Shown: positions 25,479-36,474, counted from the first letter of the stretch. The stretch is DNA of 64,000 nucleotides from Arthrobacter sunyaminii (GCF_018866305.1 NZ_CP076456.1:248001-312000), one strand, 5' to 3'. The notes: generated by a model not told the origin, from the letters alone. Numbers and translations are program-made.

Positions 25479-26662
25479 CGCTGCCGCACCTGCGGAAGGA
25501 AGCACCACACCAGCAGCCCCGCCGACACCAGCGGCGCAATAAACCCGGCACCAGCCACAATGAACACACCGACGACTGTTCCGGCAAACCCAACGCCAAC
25601 GGTCACGCCAAGGCGCAGCAGCGAAGATCCGGGGACAAGCTTCCCGGCGGGCAGGGCAATCCCGAAGCCCAGTAAAACTGCTCCGGACAGTGTCAGCGGC
25701 CACTGCCAGGGGTGGCCTGCGCCAGCGAACTGGGATGCTGCTTCGCACAGGAACGCTCCGGACACCAGCAGCGCTGTCCAGCGAATGACGCTGCCAAACC
25801 GCGGCAGAAGCATCAGGCCCACTGCCACCGTCAGCGGGACGGCGTTGAGCGCACCCGCCGCGAGACCGAGGTTCATTGCCGCGGTGGAATCCTCCGCAAG
25901 ATTGGACCAGGTGCTGCCGGACAGTGCGAATCCAATGCAGAGCAAACCAACAAGGAGGGTTCCGCCCGCAATGACGACGACGGCGGTCCGCACGCTTCGG
26001 GAGTCCGGCAAGCGCGTGGTCGGTTCCATCGGCCGAGGGTCCGCGCTTTCCGCTCTCAACGCCACATACAGCAGCCCGGCCGCGGCAAACGGAGCAAACA
26101 GGAAACCAACCATGAACGCGATGACAAGGGCCAGCGCCGCCGGCGCTGCAAGCAGGAGGCTCTGGGTGGTGCGGGATGCCAGGGGACGGTGCGGACTCCA
26201 CAAGGTGTTGACGATCGGTAGGAGAGCGGCCGTCCCTGCGATCAAGGCAAGGGCCAGGATGGGCAAAGTGGCCGCTTCGAACCAGTTCAGGGGGACGCCT
26301 GCATCAGCGGCGGTGAACCCGGCGGACCAGCTGATAGCCGCCGCTGCTGTCAAGCCCCAGCCCGGCACTGCTGCCGCGGCTGTAAGCAGGGCTTCCGGTG
26401 CTGACAGCCGGCCGGACTGATAGGACAGCGCCGCTGCCGTGAGTGTCAGGCTCAAGGGCCCGAGAAACATCGAGGCCAGGATTCGGACAAGGTCAGCCCC
26501 CGGCCAGTAAAGGGCTCCGGTCAGCAGGATGCCCGCTGCCAGGAGGAAGGCAGCCAAAGAAACCGCTGCACACCCGGCGGCCCACTTGTACGTTGCGCGT
26601 CCGGCCAGGGCATCGGCACGCGCGGCCCGCGTTTTCGCAGGTGAGAGGCGGTCCGGGTTCAT
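25469..26662 (-). CDS. Polytopic membrane protein of unknown function
   Basis: This 397-residue protein has about ten to twelve hydrophobic helices starting near residue 25, separated by short polar loops. A Pro/Arg-rich loop lies near the middle (SADPRPMEPTTRLPDSRS). The ATG at 26662 is preceded by AGGTAGG; upstream in-frame extension is discarded because it has non-coding composition. The last codons lie inside a 23-bp tandem duplication. No family recognised. Confidence 0.7.
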   Translation of the reverse strand: MNPDRLSPAKTRAARADALAGRATYKWAAGCAAVSLAAFLLAAGILLTGALYWPGADLVRILASMFLGPLSLTLTAAALSYQSGRLSAPEALLTAAAAVPGWGLTAAAAISWSAGFTAADAGVPLNWFEAATLPILALALIAGTAALLPIVNTLWSPHRPLASRTTQSLLLAAPAALALVIAFMVGFLFAPFAAAGLLYVALRAESADPRPMEPTTRLPDSRSVRTAVVVIAGGTLLVGLLCIGFALSGSTWSNLAEDSTAAMNLGLAAGALNAVPLTVAVGLMLLPRFGSVIRWTALLVSGAFLCEAASQFAGAGHPWQWPLTLSGAVLLGFGIALPAGKLVPGSSLLRLGVTVGVGFAGTVVGVFIVAGAGFIAPLVSAGLLVWCFLPQVRQRPS

Positions 26663-26768
26663 GTCGAACAACCTACCTGCCGGGAAGGCCTCCGCATACG
26701 ATCCGGGCGGAGCAAAACCGGGCAGAGGATCCGGCGCTCGCACTCTGATCGCCGCGTAGGCTGGAAGC

Positions 26769-27374
26769 GTGCGAAAAGAAACCCTCTGGGAAGCTCAAAA
26801 ACGTTCATCGCCCGGCCACTCCGCCTGGTACATCTCGCGGTTCGCCCAAATGCGCGAGCAGGGCGCGGATCTGCACGGCGAAGCACGGCTGATCGACGCC
26901 ATGGTGCCGCGCGGAGCACGGATCCTGGACGCGGGCTGCGGCCCGGGCCGGGTGGGCGGCGAGCTGGCGGCCCGCGGGCACGACGTCGTCGGCGTGGACG
27001 TTGATCCGGAGCTCATCGAGGCCGCACAGCAGGATTTCCCGGGTCTTCCCTGGCTGGTCGGGGACCTGGCGGAACTGGACCTTCCCGCCGCCGGCATCGC
27101 GGAGCCGTTTGACGTAATTGTCTGTGCCGGCAACGTTCTGACCTTCGTGGCGCCCGGCACCCAGCAGGAAGTCCTGACCCGCCTGCGGAACCACCTTGCC
27201 GCCGGCGGCCGGCTGGTCACCGGTTTCGGCGCCGGCCGCGGGTACGACTTCGGGACCTTCCTCGAGGACGCCGCCGCGGCGGGGCTGAAGTGCCAGCAGA
27301 AATTCTCCACCTGGGATCTGCGTCCGTTTGAACCGGATTCCGATTTCCTGGTGGCCGTCTTCGGACGGGCCTGA
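26769..27374 (+). CDS. Class I SAM-dependent methyltransferase
   Basis: This 201-residue protein has motif I ILDAGCGPGRVGGELA, the acidic motif II VVGVDVDPELIEAA, motif III WLVGDLAEL and the post-motif VIVCAGNVLTFV. The GTG at 26769 is preceded by TAGGCTGGAAGC, where TAGGCT may be a -10 element of a leaderless transcript. Substrate unknown. A GC-rich hairpin follows at 27395-27415. Confidence 0.85.
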   Translation: MRKETLWEAQKRSSPGHSAWYISRFAQMREQGADLHGEARLIDAMVPRGARILDAGCGPGRVGGELAARGHDVVGVDVDPELIEAAQQDFPGLPWLVGDLAELDLPAAGIAEPFDVIVCAGNVLTFVAPGTQQEVLTRLRNHLAAGGRLVTGFGAGRGYDFGTFLEDAAAAGLKCQQKFSTWDLRPFEPDSDFLVAVFGRA

Positions 27375-27394
27375 CGCGTTCCACTTTCACTGTG

Positions 27395-27415
27395 GCGGCG
27401 GTTCGGATCCGCCGC
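27395..27415 (+). terminator. Short GC-rich hairpin after the methyltransferase
   Basis: GCGGCGG and CCGCCGC form a 7-bp stem around a 7-nt loop, 21 bp after the stop. No T-run follows, so termination would be weak. Confidence 0.4.
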
Positions 27416-27424
27416 TAGCCTTCG

Positions 27425-27446
27425 GAGAGACCGTATTAGTTCTCTC
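27425..27446. promoter_or_regulatory. Inverted repeat GAGAGA-N10-TCTCTC before an SDR gene
   Basis: A 22-bp interrupted palindrome 14 bp upstream of the SDR start, enclosing a possible -10 (TATTAG). Its place suits a repressor-binding site. Confidence 0.4.
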
Positions 27447-27459
27447 GTAAGGGCAGGCC

Positions 27460-28257
27460 ATGGAACTTGTCGGCAGCACAGCAATCGTCACCGGCGGGTC
27501 AAAGGGCATCGGCTACGCGGTGGCCGGTGCCCTCATGGCGCACGGGGCCGACGTCGTGATCACCTCGCGGCACGATAAAGAGGTGGCCGAGGCTGCGGCA
27601 ACCCTGGAGGCCGCCCATCAGGGCCGGCGTGTCCTTCCGGTGGCCGCGGACGTGACCAGCGCCGTCGACGTCGAACGCCTCTACGCGCGCGCGGAGGCCG
27701 AACTTGCCCCAGTGGCAATCGCGGTGAACAACGCCGGCATCCACTCCTATGAAACCATCGCCCATCTGTCCGAAGACGACTGGAACGGTGTGGTGGACTC
27801 CCACCTAAAAGGCACCTTCCTCGGGACCAAAGCGGCTCTGGCGCACATGCGGGCCAGCGGCACGGCCGGAGCGATCATCAATCTCGGCGCGGTGGACGCC
27901 ATCGCAACGACGCGCGGCACAGCCCACTACGCGGCGGCGAAGGCCGGCATCGCGAAGCTCACGGAAGTGGCCGCGCTGGAGGCCGGCCGTCACGGCATCC
28001 GGGTCAACACGGTGTCGCCGGGGGTGATCGTGACCCCGGAGAACGCCGGGACCTTCAGCCCCGACTTCGAGGCCGCCTGGCACCGCAGCTTCGCCATCGA
28101 CCGGATGGGCGAGCCGGCAGACGTGGCCAAGGCCGTGGTTTTTTTGGCCTCTGACTATGCCGGCTGGATCACGGGAATCAACCTGCTGGTCGACGGCGGC
28201 ACCCACCTGCGCGGACTGCCCGACTATGCGGATTACCTGCTCGGAGGCAACGAGTGA
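27460..28257 (+). CDS. Short-chain dehydrogenase/reductase (FabG-like)
   Basis: This 265-residue classical SDR has cofactor motif VTGGSKGIGYAVA, ITSR after strand 2 (NADP preference likely), NNAGIHSYE, and catalytic Tyr-Lys in HYAAAKAGIAKL. The Ser of the triad is not obvious: the region reads IINLGAVDAIA, where Gly-Ala replaces the usual Ser-Ser. The C-terminus is GINLLVDGGTHL. The ATG at 27460 is preceded by AAGGGCAGGCC. Substrate unknown. Confidence 0.88.
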   Translation: MELVGSTAIVTGGSKGIGYAVAGALMAHGADVVITSRHDKEVAEAAATLEAAHQGRRVLPVAADVTSAVDVERLYARAEAELAPVAIAVNNAGIHSYETIAHLSEDDWNGVVDSHLKGTFLGTKAALAHMRASGTAGAIINLGAVDAIATTRGTAHYAAAKAGIAKLTEVAALEAGRHGIRVNTVSPGVIVTPENAGTFSPDFEAAWHRSFAIDRMGEPADVAKAVVFLASDYAGWITGINLLVDGGTHLRGLPDYADYLLGGNE

Positions 28258-28293
28258 GGGGTATCCGAGGGGGCACGGTCATAACCGGCAGCG

Positions 28294-30006
<1,713 letters not shown>

Positions 30007-30116
30007 AGAGTCATCTTTCAGATTGGGACCGGCTTTCCGCGAGTCTACGTGATGCCCCGGACCGGGCCGCCGGCTCTGCCGGCCATACAGCACCTCCGGG
30101 GCGGGCTGCAGGCCGG

Positions 30117-31700
30117 TCAGTCGTTCCAGTTCCGGGGCGTTACGGTGAGGTTTATCCCGGCGGTGCCGCCCAGCAGCTCCTTTGAGAATTCCGGGACATC
30201 CACATGGCCTTTCCACCGGGCTGCGGTGGGGTCGATGTCCGCCAGGAGGTTCTCCTCCGCGGGAACCCAGTCCCTGAGTGCAGTGGGGATGGAGCTGTTC
30301 CACGCCGCCCAGGCACGGGGCAGGGCCCGGTCAGATGAAGGAGGCTCGATGTCGACGAGCAGAGTGTCCTGCCAGTCTTCGGTTTGCTCGAGGTGGTCGG
30401 CGAAAAAGAAGTGACCTTCGCTCTCCCGGATGGACATCAGCCTCAATCTCAGTGCCTGGCGGAGCGTGGAGACCTCCCTGCCGTTGATCTGGGGGCGCGG
30501 CGCAGCGGAGGACAGGAAAGTGGTGAGCAGGGGAACCGGGGAGTCAATCGGGTCGCCTTCCTTCCAGTGCTCCACCTGAATAGGGCAGAAATGAGCCGCG
30601 CTCTGTTCGTGGACCAGGACCGGAAGGCCGCGAATAGCCAAACCAACATCCAGCTGGAACTCGACTCCCGGCGGGGCGGCCCTTCCGACGGTAAGTCCAA
30701 CCAGTTCCACTTCAACCTTGAGATCGCCGAAAAGGAATCGCTGCAGGTTCTGGTATCCCTCTTCTGAGTTGACGATGCCGTACCGTCCGCTGTGGCTTCG
30801 GTGCACCACTGCCAGCTGTGCGCCCCTGACCGCGGCATTGTCGATTTGCACCAGGCCGTCGCTGCGGGCGCCCACCGCTTTTGAGGACATGCCCATGGCG
30901 ACGTCATAGTCCTCCGGGTTGGACCCCACCAGGCAGAAGAGGTTTTCCACGGGGAACCCGTCCGCCGGCATGACGGTTCCCTGGAAGTCTTCCCGGGTCA
31001 GCTCCTGCCTCTGCGCCTGCGGGGTCAAATAGTCGTACATCCGGTCCGGCCCGAAGATGTCCGCGCCGTGGACGCCCGTGGCATCACGGAGGCGTTCCAG
31101 CAGCCCCATGCCCAGGGCGAAGTTGATTCCGCCGTGGGGAGTTGCATAGGTAAAGACCCGGGCCACATATTTGGTGCCGGCGGCGGGATCAAACACGCCG
31201 GTCTCTGCGGCCACGCTTTCCGGGATGACCCGCTGCAGCATGCAGCGGCAGATCAGTCCTCCCATGGAGTGGGCAACCAGAAACACCTTCGGTGCGCCCG
31301 TCTTTTCCAGTACCAGCCGGACGAGTGCAAAGAGGCTGGCGGCGGCTTCCTCGAGGGAAAACTTCTCCGGGTCCTCGGCAAAGGTGGTGGCGGCGTCGTC
31401 GTAAAACCGGTGGATCCAGACGGAAGCAGGGTTCAGGCTCCCCGCGTCAACGCTGTTCAGGAACGTCCATTGGTCCCCGTGGACCGGCACTTCGTAGGTG
31501 TGGTCGCTGATGAGGCGCAGCATCGGGGATTCGAATTGATGAAACTTGGCCCGTCCGCTGCTGTCAGCGCGGACGTGGACCGATCCCTGGCTAAAGCCGT
31601 AGAACGGGTCATCCACGGCATCGTTGATGGCCGAACCTGCACCGGCAAACCCGCGGACGTAGATCACCGGGAGTTTGCCGTCATCACCGGAAGAATGCAT
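30117..31700 (-). CDS. Alpha/beta-hydrolase (lipase/esterase-like)
   Basis: This 527-residue protein begins LPVIYVRGFAG, a typical first strand with an oxyanion-region turn. It has the nucleophile elbow VFLVAHSMGGLICR near residue 130 and TYATPHGG further on. The last 180 residues look like an added beta-rich domain. No signal peptide is seen. AGGAGG lies seven bases before the ATG at 31700. Length is about twice that of a minimal hydrolase. It lies 110 bp upstream of the alpha-glucosidase on the same strand. Confidence 0.75.
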   Translation of the reverse strand: MHSSGDDGKLPVIYVRGFAGAGSAINDAVDDPFYGFSQGSVHVRADSSGRAKFHQFESPMLRLISDHTYEVPVHGDQWTFLNSVDAGSLNPASVWIHRFYDDAATTFAEDPEKFSLEEAAASLFALVRLVLEKTGAPKVFLVAHSMGGLICRCMLQRVIPESVAAETGVFDPAAGTKYVARVFTYATPHGGINFALGMGLLERLRDATGVHGADIFGPDRMYDYLTPQAQRQELTREDFQGTVMPADGFPVENLFCLVGSNPEDYDVAMGMSSKAVGARSDGLVQIDNAAVRGAQLAVVHRSHSGRYGIVNSEEGYQNLQRFLFGDLKVEVELVGLTVGRAAPPGVEFQLDVGLAIRGLPVLVHEQSAAHFCPIQVEHWKEGDPIDSPVPLLTTFLSSAAPRPQINGREVSTLRQALRLRLMSIRESEGHFFFADHLEQTEDWQDTLLVDIEPPSSDRALPRAWAAWNSSIPTALRDWVPAEENLLADIDPTAARWKGHVDVPEFSKELLGGTAGINLTVTPRNWND

Positions 31701-32011
31701 CGTTTTCCTCCTCATGCTCCAGCGCCTTCGGCTCGGCGCGCCCGGGCCAAAGAAGTCCCATCAGGTGGCTGCGCAGAGAGGGGCGTCGCACGGCGAGTGC
31801 GGCGGGCAGACGGTGCTGCCGAGTGGTGACGTGAGTGACCGCTCCGTCGCGGCGACTGCAGGGCCTAGCAGTAGGATCCTCAACGCGCTGCGTTGTGTCA
31901 ATGGAGATTCCGGTGGTTGACCCCGGGCCTCCTCATTGCCTCAGCAGCCAGCGGGCAGATGCAAAACGGCGCCGCCGGCAACCAGCCGGGCAGCGCCGTC
32001 GTGCCTGCGCG
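31701..32011. other. Intergenic region between hydrolase and oxygenase genes
   Basis: This stretch of 311 bp shows no convincing gene. It holds the lipase-like gene's promoter and ribosome-binding site at the left. At the right is a terminator-like hairpin for the oxygenase gene (31966-31999). Confidence 0.4.
31966..31999 (-). terminator. Hairpin terminator after the oxygenase gene
   Basis: On the minus strand ACGGCGCTGCCCGGC pairs, with one bulge, with GCCGGCGGCGCCGT and is followed by TTTTG, 12 bp past the stop at 32012. Confidence 0.65.
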
Positions 32012-33043
32012 TTACTTGGCGGAAACCAGCTCCGGGTGATGCAGCTGGGCAACCTGCGGATGGGCGCGCAGCCAGCCCTTGAGAACATTGGAGCCGTAGG
32101 ACGCCAGCATGGGGTTTTCCGGATCATCGGAGATGCCGCGGGACTGTGCCGCCAGCTCGGCGGGAAGTTCCACCGAGTCAATGACGGCGTCCAGGCGCGG
32201 GGACCAGAAGAACGGAATGGCGTAGCGGTCCACGCCGGGAGCCGGTGCGGTGACCCGGTGAATGGTGGCGGAAAGGTAGCCCTGCGTGGCAACCTCGAGC
32301 ATCTCGCCCAGGTTGACCACCAGCGCACCCGGGATCGGATCCACCGGAATCCACGTATCCGATTCATGCGGACGAACCTCCAGGCCGCCCACCGAATCCT
32401 GCAGCAGCAGGGTCACGAAGCCATAGTCGGCGTGCGACCCGACGCCCTGGGTGCCTGCTTCCTTGACCACGCCACCCACGTAGTGGATGAGCTTGGCCAT
32501 CCACGCGGGAGTTCCTTCGAAGGGCTCGGCGAAGTGGTCTTCGGGCAGATCCAGCGAGACGGAAATGGCGCTGAGCAGTTCGGCGCCCACTTCCGACATC
32601 AGCTCGCCCCACTCCATCGACTTCTGCCGCAGCTCGGGCAGCACCTCATCGGGGAACAGGTTGGGACCCTGAACCAGCCAAAACGGCTGATCTTTCGGGT
32701 AATCCGCCACGGGCTCGCGCTCCGGGCCGAAGTCCACCTGCTCGCGGGCATCCGGACGTCCCTGCGTCAGCTCGGTGCCCAGCCTGGTGTACCCGCGGAA
32801 GTGCGGAGACTTCCGGTTATCCAGCTCCAGCCGGTTTTCCAGCGGCAAATCAAAGAAGCGCTTTGTGACGTCAAACAGATCGTCCACCTTGGCTTCGCCT
32901 GCGCCGTAGCCCACCAACTGGAAGAAGCCGATGCGGTGCGTGGCATCACGCAGCTGTGCAATGAACTCGGGGTTGAAGGAACCGTCGGCATTACGGGCGG
33001 TGCTCAGGTCCAGGACGGGAATCGAGGTGGGGATCTCAGTCAT
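32012..33043 (-). CDS. 2-oxoglutarate/Fe(II)-dependent oxygenase (isopenicillin N synthase-like family)
   Basis: This 343-residue protein has the DIOX_N-type N-terminus (IPVLDLSTARN, then RIGFFQLVGYG) and the double-stranded beta-helix core. The metal ligands are visible: His-x-Asp in GSHADYGFVTLLLQD and the distal His in SATIHRVTAP. The R-x-S cosubstrate motif is altered: after VDRYAIPFFWS the Arg is R-Y-A. The family oxidises amino acid-derived or small-molecule substrates; no substrate can be named. It is divergent from the iron-uptake operon and shares its regulatory region. Confidence 0.88.
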   Translation of the reverse strand: MTEIPTSIPVLDLSTARNADGSFNPEFIAQLRDATHRIGFFQLVGYGAGEAKVDDLFDVTKRFFDLPLENRLELDNRKSPHFRGYTRLGTELTQGRPDAREQVDFGPEREPVADYPKDQPFWLVQGPNLFPDEVLPELRQKSMEWGELMSEVGAELLSAISVSLDLPEDHFAEPFEGTPAWMAKLIHYVGGVVKEAGTQGVGSHADYGFVTLLLQDSVGGLEVRPHESDTWIPVDPIPGALVVNLGEMLEVATQGYLSATIHRVTAPAPGVDRYAIPFFWSPRLDAVIDSVELPAELAAQSRGISDDPENPMLASYGSNVLKGWLRAHPQVAQLHHPELVSAK

Positions 33044-33260
33044 AGAGCGAAGCTACCACCGGCCGCTGTCAAGTAAGTAGCAAATGTTACGACGGCGCCG
33101 TCTTGTCCCTTGCTGACCTGCGCTTTTATTCCGGCCACTGTGGACAGGTGCGTAATACGGCGTCTTGTGGCGACACGATCAGGGGTTAGACCGGCCCGGC
33201 GGCGGATGGGGATTCGTGCCGGGGTGAGTGATTGTATCCGCGCGGGGCACCGTCGAATAA

Positions 33261-33284
33261 TTAGTACACATAAATGTGCGCTAA
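33261..33284. promoter_or_regulatory. Imperfect 24-bp inverted repeat upstream of the iron operon
   Basis: TTAG-N2-CACAT-AA-ATGTG-N2-CTAA: both outer (TTAG/CTAA) and inner (CACAT/ATGTG) arms match. It lies between the divergent oxygenase and iron-operon starts, 35 bp left of the IdeR-type box. It looks like a second operator; the binding protein is unknown. A further short repeat, CTGAT-N6-ATCAG, occupies 33300-33315. Confidence 0.45.
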
Positions 33285-33318
33285 TCCGTTCCATATGGTC
33301 TGATATACACATCAGTCT

Positions 33319-33337
33319 TTAGGTAAGCCTTACCTAC
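33319..33337 (+). promoter_or_regulatory. IdeR/DtxR iron box
   Basis: TTAGGTAAGCCTTACCTAC contains a perfect 17-bp palindrome (TAGGTAAG-C-CTTACCTA) and matches the known IdeR/DtxR consensus TTAGGTTAGGCTAACCTAA closely. It ends 20 bp before the start of the substrate-binding protein gene, so iron-loaded IdeR should repress the operon. Confidence 0.92.
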
Positions 33338-33357
33338 CAACCCCGATAGGAACGTTG

Positions 33358-34491
33358 TTGAGCGCCTCCCACCCTCCCCGCGGAACCTCCCGCCGCCATG
33401 TTCTCGGCGGTGCCGGTCTGGGTCTTCTTGCCCTTGCCCTCGGTGCCTGCTCCTCCCGTGAAACCGTTGCGGCAGCCGGAAGCGCGGCGGGTTCCGGCGG
33501 CTTCACCGTCACCGACATGCGCGGCATAGAGGTGTCCTTCGACGCTCCCGTGCAGCGGATTGCGACGACGGTCATCCCGTCGCCGTCGATGCTCGCCGCA
33601 GTGGACGGCGGCTACGAGCGCATTGTGGGCATCAACGAATCCACCCTCCAGGCCAACAAGCAGGGCCTGTTCGGTGAGATGTACCCCGAGTCCAAGAGCA
33701 CCACCACCATTTCCCCGTCGAGCTTCACGCCCAACATTGAAACCATCACCAAACTGCAGCCCGACGTCGTGTTCCAGTGGGCGGACCAGGGCGACGGACT
33801 GGTGGAACCGCTGGAAAACGCGGGCTTCAAGACCGTCTGCCTGCTCTACGGCACACAGGAATACCTGGAAACCTGGGTGCAGCTGTTCTCCACCATCCTG
33901 GGCAAGCAGGAGCGCGGCACCGAAATTGTGGACTGGATGCACGCCGAGATCGCCCGGCTGGAGAAGGAACTCTCCGGCGTGTTGACTCCGGTGCGCGTGG
34001 TCCATCTGGGCCAGTCCGGTGACGGCTACTCGGCCTCCAACAAGTCCTCCTACATGCACTACTGGATGGAACTGGCCGGCGGGCGGAACATGGCAGCGGA
34101 CAACATTTCCGCAGAAAACGTGGTCAGCGCCGAACAGCTCATCACCTGGGATCCGGAGGTCATTACGCTGGGCGGTTTCGACGCCCGCACCCCCGCAGAG
34201 GTTTACGCCGACAAGTCCCTGGCCTCCGTTTCCGCGGTCCGCAACCGCCGTGTGTACAAGGCGCCGCTGGGAGGCTACCGCTGGGAAGTTCCCTGCGCCG
34301 AGTCTCCGCTGATGTGGCAGTGGGCCGCCGAGCTCTACCATCCGCAACTCACCGGCCACACGCTGCGCGCCGCCATGGCCGAGAAAATTGCCTACCTGTA
34401 CAACTACGAGATGTCCGAAGCCCAGATTGATGCCGCTCTCCGGATGGAACTCAACAGGGAAAGCGCCGGCTATGACGTCTTCCGCGGTTAA
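33358..34491 (+). CDS. Iron-siderophore ABC transporter substrate-binding lipoprotein (Tat-exported)
   Basis: This 377-residue protein begins with a twin-arginine signal (TSRRHVLGGAG) and a lipobox ending ALGAC. The mature part follows the FepB/FhuD-type fold: VTDMRGIEVSFDAPVQRIA, then LQPDVVFQWAD, a long connecting helix near the middle, and ITWDPEVITLGGFDART. TTG at 33358 was chosen because AGGAAC sits seven bases upstream; the adjacent TTG at 33355 would be too close. It is the first gene of the operon behind the IdeR box. The ligand is probably a ferric siderophore or heme-like compound. Confidence 0.92.
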   Translation: MSASHPPRGTSRRHVLGGAGLGLLALALGACSSRETVAAAGSAAGSGGFTVTDMRGIEVSFDAPVQRIATTVIPSPSMLAAVDGGYERIVGINESTLQANKQGLFGEMYPESKSTTTISPSSFTPNIETITKLQPDVVFQWADQGDGLVEPLENAGFKTVCLLYGTQEYLETWVQLFSTILGKQERGTEIVDWMHAEIARLEKELSGVLTPVRVVHLGQSGDGYSASNKSSYMHYWMELAGGRNMAADNISAENVVSAEQLITWDPEVITLGGFDARTPAEVYADKSLASVSAVRNRRVYKAPLGGYRWEVPCAESPLMWQWAAELYHPQLTGHTLRAAMAEKIAYLYNYEMSEAQIDAALRMELNRESAGYDVFRG

Positions 34492-35578
34492 GCCCGGCAC
34501 GACGACGACGGCGACAGCTCCCCGCCCGCCGGCGCGCAGCCACCGGGTGCCGCTGCTGCTGTGCGTCCTGCTCCTGTGTGCGGTCGCGCTGATTTCGATG
34601 GCGGCCGGCCGGTACTGGGTTCCGCCGAACGAAATCCTGCGCATCCTGGCCAACGAAGCCACTGCACTCTTAGGGGCCGGCGGCGGTGAGGGCGCCGTGC
34701 GCCGGACCTGGACCGAGCAGGAAGCTACCGTGGTCCTGGATGTGCGTCTTCCGCGGGTCCTGCTGGCCTTCCTGGTGGGCGGCGCCCTGTCCCTGGGCGG
34801 CGCCTGCCTGCAGGCACTGTTCCGCAATCCGCTGGTCAGCCCGGACATTATCGGCGTCACCGCCGGGGCGTCGTTTGGCGGCGTCTTGGTGCTGACTCTG
34901 GGCCTGTCCGGCGGCGCGATGGTGGGCGGAGCATTCGGCTTTGGACTGGCCGCCCTCGCCGTCGTGCTCCTGCTGGGCCGGCTGGGCGGCAGCGGCGGAC
35001 CCATGCTGATGATCGTGCTCGGCGGCATTGTGGTGGCGGCGTTCTTCAACGCCCTGGTCTCCTTCATCACGTACACAGCGGACCCGTATTCCGAGCTGCC
35101 GTCGATTGTGCACTGGTTGCTGGGGTCCATCGCCGCCGCCGGGTATGACAAGGTGCTGACCGCGCTGATCCCGGTTGCCCTCGGCGCGGCCGTGGTCCTG
35201 GCTATGCGGTGGCGGCTGAACGTGCTCTCGCTGGGCGACGACGACGCCGCTGCCCTGGGCGTTAATCCGCACCGCTCCCGCGTGGTGCTGCTTTGCGCCG
35301 TGGCCCTGATGACCGCCGGGACCGTGGCCGTGGCCGGCGCCGTCGGGTGGGTGGGCCTGGTGGTTCCGCACCTGGCCCGGCTCTGGGTTGGCCCGGACCA
35401 CCGTGTGCTGCTGCCCGCGTCACTGCTGCTCGGCGGCACCTATCTGATGCTCATTGATACCCTCAGCCGCTCCCTCACCAGCAGCGAACTGCCCCTGGGC
35501 ATCCTGACCGCCGTTATCGGCGCCCCGGTGTTCGTGTGGCTGCTGGCCCGTTCCCAGAAAAAAGGCGAGATGCAATGA
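34472..35578 (+). CDS. FecCD-family iron ABC transporter permease
   Basis: This 368-residue permease has about nine or ten helices. Family motifs are VRLPRVLLAFLVGGALSLGG, GACLQALFRNPLVSPDIIGV, VLGGIVVAAFFNALVSF, and AGAVGWVGLVVPHLARLWVG near the end. The ATG at 34472 overlaps the preceding gene by 20 bp. It overlaps the ATPase by ATGA. A single permease gene suggests a homodimeric channel. Confidence 0.93.
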   Translation: MTSSAVKPGTTTTATAPRPPARSHRVPLLLCVLLLCAVALISMAAGRYWVPPNEILRILANEATALLGAGGGEGAVRRTWTEQEATVVLDVRLPRVLLAFLVGGALSLGGACLQALFRNPLVSPDIIGVTAGASFGGVLVLTLGLSGGAMVGGAFGFGLAALAVVLLLGRLGGSGGPMLMIVLGGIVVAAFFNALVSFITYTADPYSELPSIVHWLLGSIAAAGYDKVLTALIPVALGAAVVLAMRWRLNVLSLGDDDAAALGVNPHRSRVVLLCAVALMTAGTVAVAGAVGWVGLVVPHLARLWVGPDHRVLLPASLLLGGTYLMLIDTLSRSLTSSELPLGILTAVIGAPVFVWLLARSQKKGEMQ

Positions 35579-36474
35579 CCACCCTTCCTGTCCTGGATTC
35601 CGGCTCCGACGAGGCTTCCTCCCAGGCGGCTGCCGCATCGGAGGCCACCCTGATGCAGGTTTCCGGGCTGGGTTTCCGCTACTCCCGGGTGCGGCCCTGG
35701 CTGTTCCGAAATCTCGGCTTCACCCTGGAGCGCGGGGAAATCCTGTCCATCCTCGGGCCCAACGCACGCGGCAAAACCACGCTGCTCAAATGCCTGTCAG
35801 GCCTGCTTGCCCCGCGCGAGGGGCAGATCACCACCGCGGCTGCCGTGGGCTATGTTCCGCAGGACCACGGCGCCGGCGGTACGTCCTACACCGTGGCCGA
35901 GATGGTGCTCATGGGCCGCAGCCGCCACCTGCGCGCGTATCAGAGCCCCCGCCGGGAGGACCACGACGCTGCCGACGCGGCCATGGAACGGGTGGGTGTG
36001 GCCGGCTGGGCCAACCGCTCCTACGCCGAGCTGTCCGGCGGCCAGCGGCAGCTGGTCCTGATCGCGCGGGCCGTGGCCTCCGGCTCCGAGCTGCTCGTCC
36101 TGGATGAGCCCGCCTCGGCACTGGACCTGCACAATCAGTCACGCGTGCTCGGTGTCCTCGCGGGACTTGCCTCGGACGGGATGGGTGTCATCATGACCAC
36201 CCACCATCCGGACCACGCCCTGCATGTTTCGCGCAACGCGCTGCTGTTTGTCGGCAGCGACGACACCCGCTGGGGACCCACTGACGACATGCTGACCAGC
36301 TCCGCACTCTCGGCGGTCTACGGACTCCCCATCTGCACCCCAACTGTCGGCACCGAGTCGGGCAACCGGGTGATCGCGGTGCCGGATTTCGGCCCTTCCT
36401 GCCGCAAGGACTGCGCACTGCCCTTCGGCTCCGCGCCCCTCACCTCCATCCCCCTTCGAAAGGACCTCCCGTGA
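35575..36474 (+). CDS. Iron ABC transporter ATP-binding protein (FepC-like)
   Basis: This 299-residue ATPase has Walker A ILGPNARGKTTLLK (Ala replaces the usual Gly, still GxxxxGKT), Q-loop YVPQDHG, signature ELSGGQRQLVLIARA, Walker B LLVLDEPASALD and the switch His in TTHHPDHAL. The C-terminus extends 30 residues past the domain with two cysteines (PSCRKDCALP). It is coupled by overlap to permease upstream and to the duplicated protein downstream. Confidence 0.94.
   Translation: MTTLPVLDSGSDEASSQAAAASEATLMQVSGLGFRYSRVRPWLFRNLGFTLERGEILSILGPNARGKTTLLKCLSGLLAPREGQITTAAAVGYVPQDHGAGGTSYTVAEMVLMGRSRHLRAYQSPRREDHDAADAAMERVGVAGWANRSYAELSGGQRQLVLIARAVASGSELLVLDEPASALDLHNQSRVLGVLAGLASDGMGVIMTTHHPDHALHVSRNALLFVGSDDTRWGPTDDMLTSSALSAVYGLPICTPTVGTESGNRVIAVPDFGPSCRKDCALPFGSAPLTSIPLRKDLP

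Noticed and set aside
33300..33315. CTGAT-N6-ATCAG as a separate operator
   Set aside because: Short arms in an AT-rich promoter region; it may be chance and partly overlaps the likely -10/-35 zone beside the IdeR box, so I mention it only with the 24-bp repeat.
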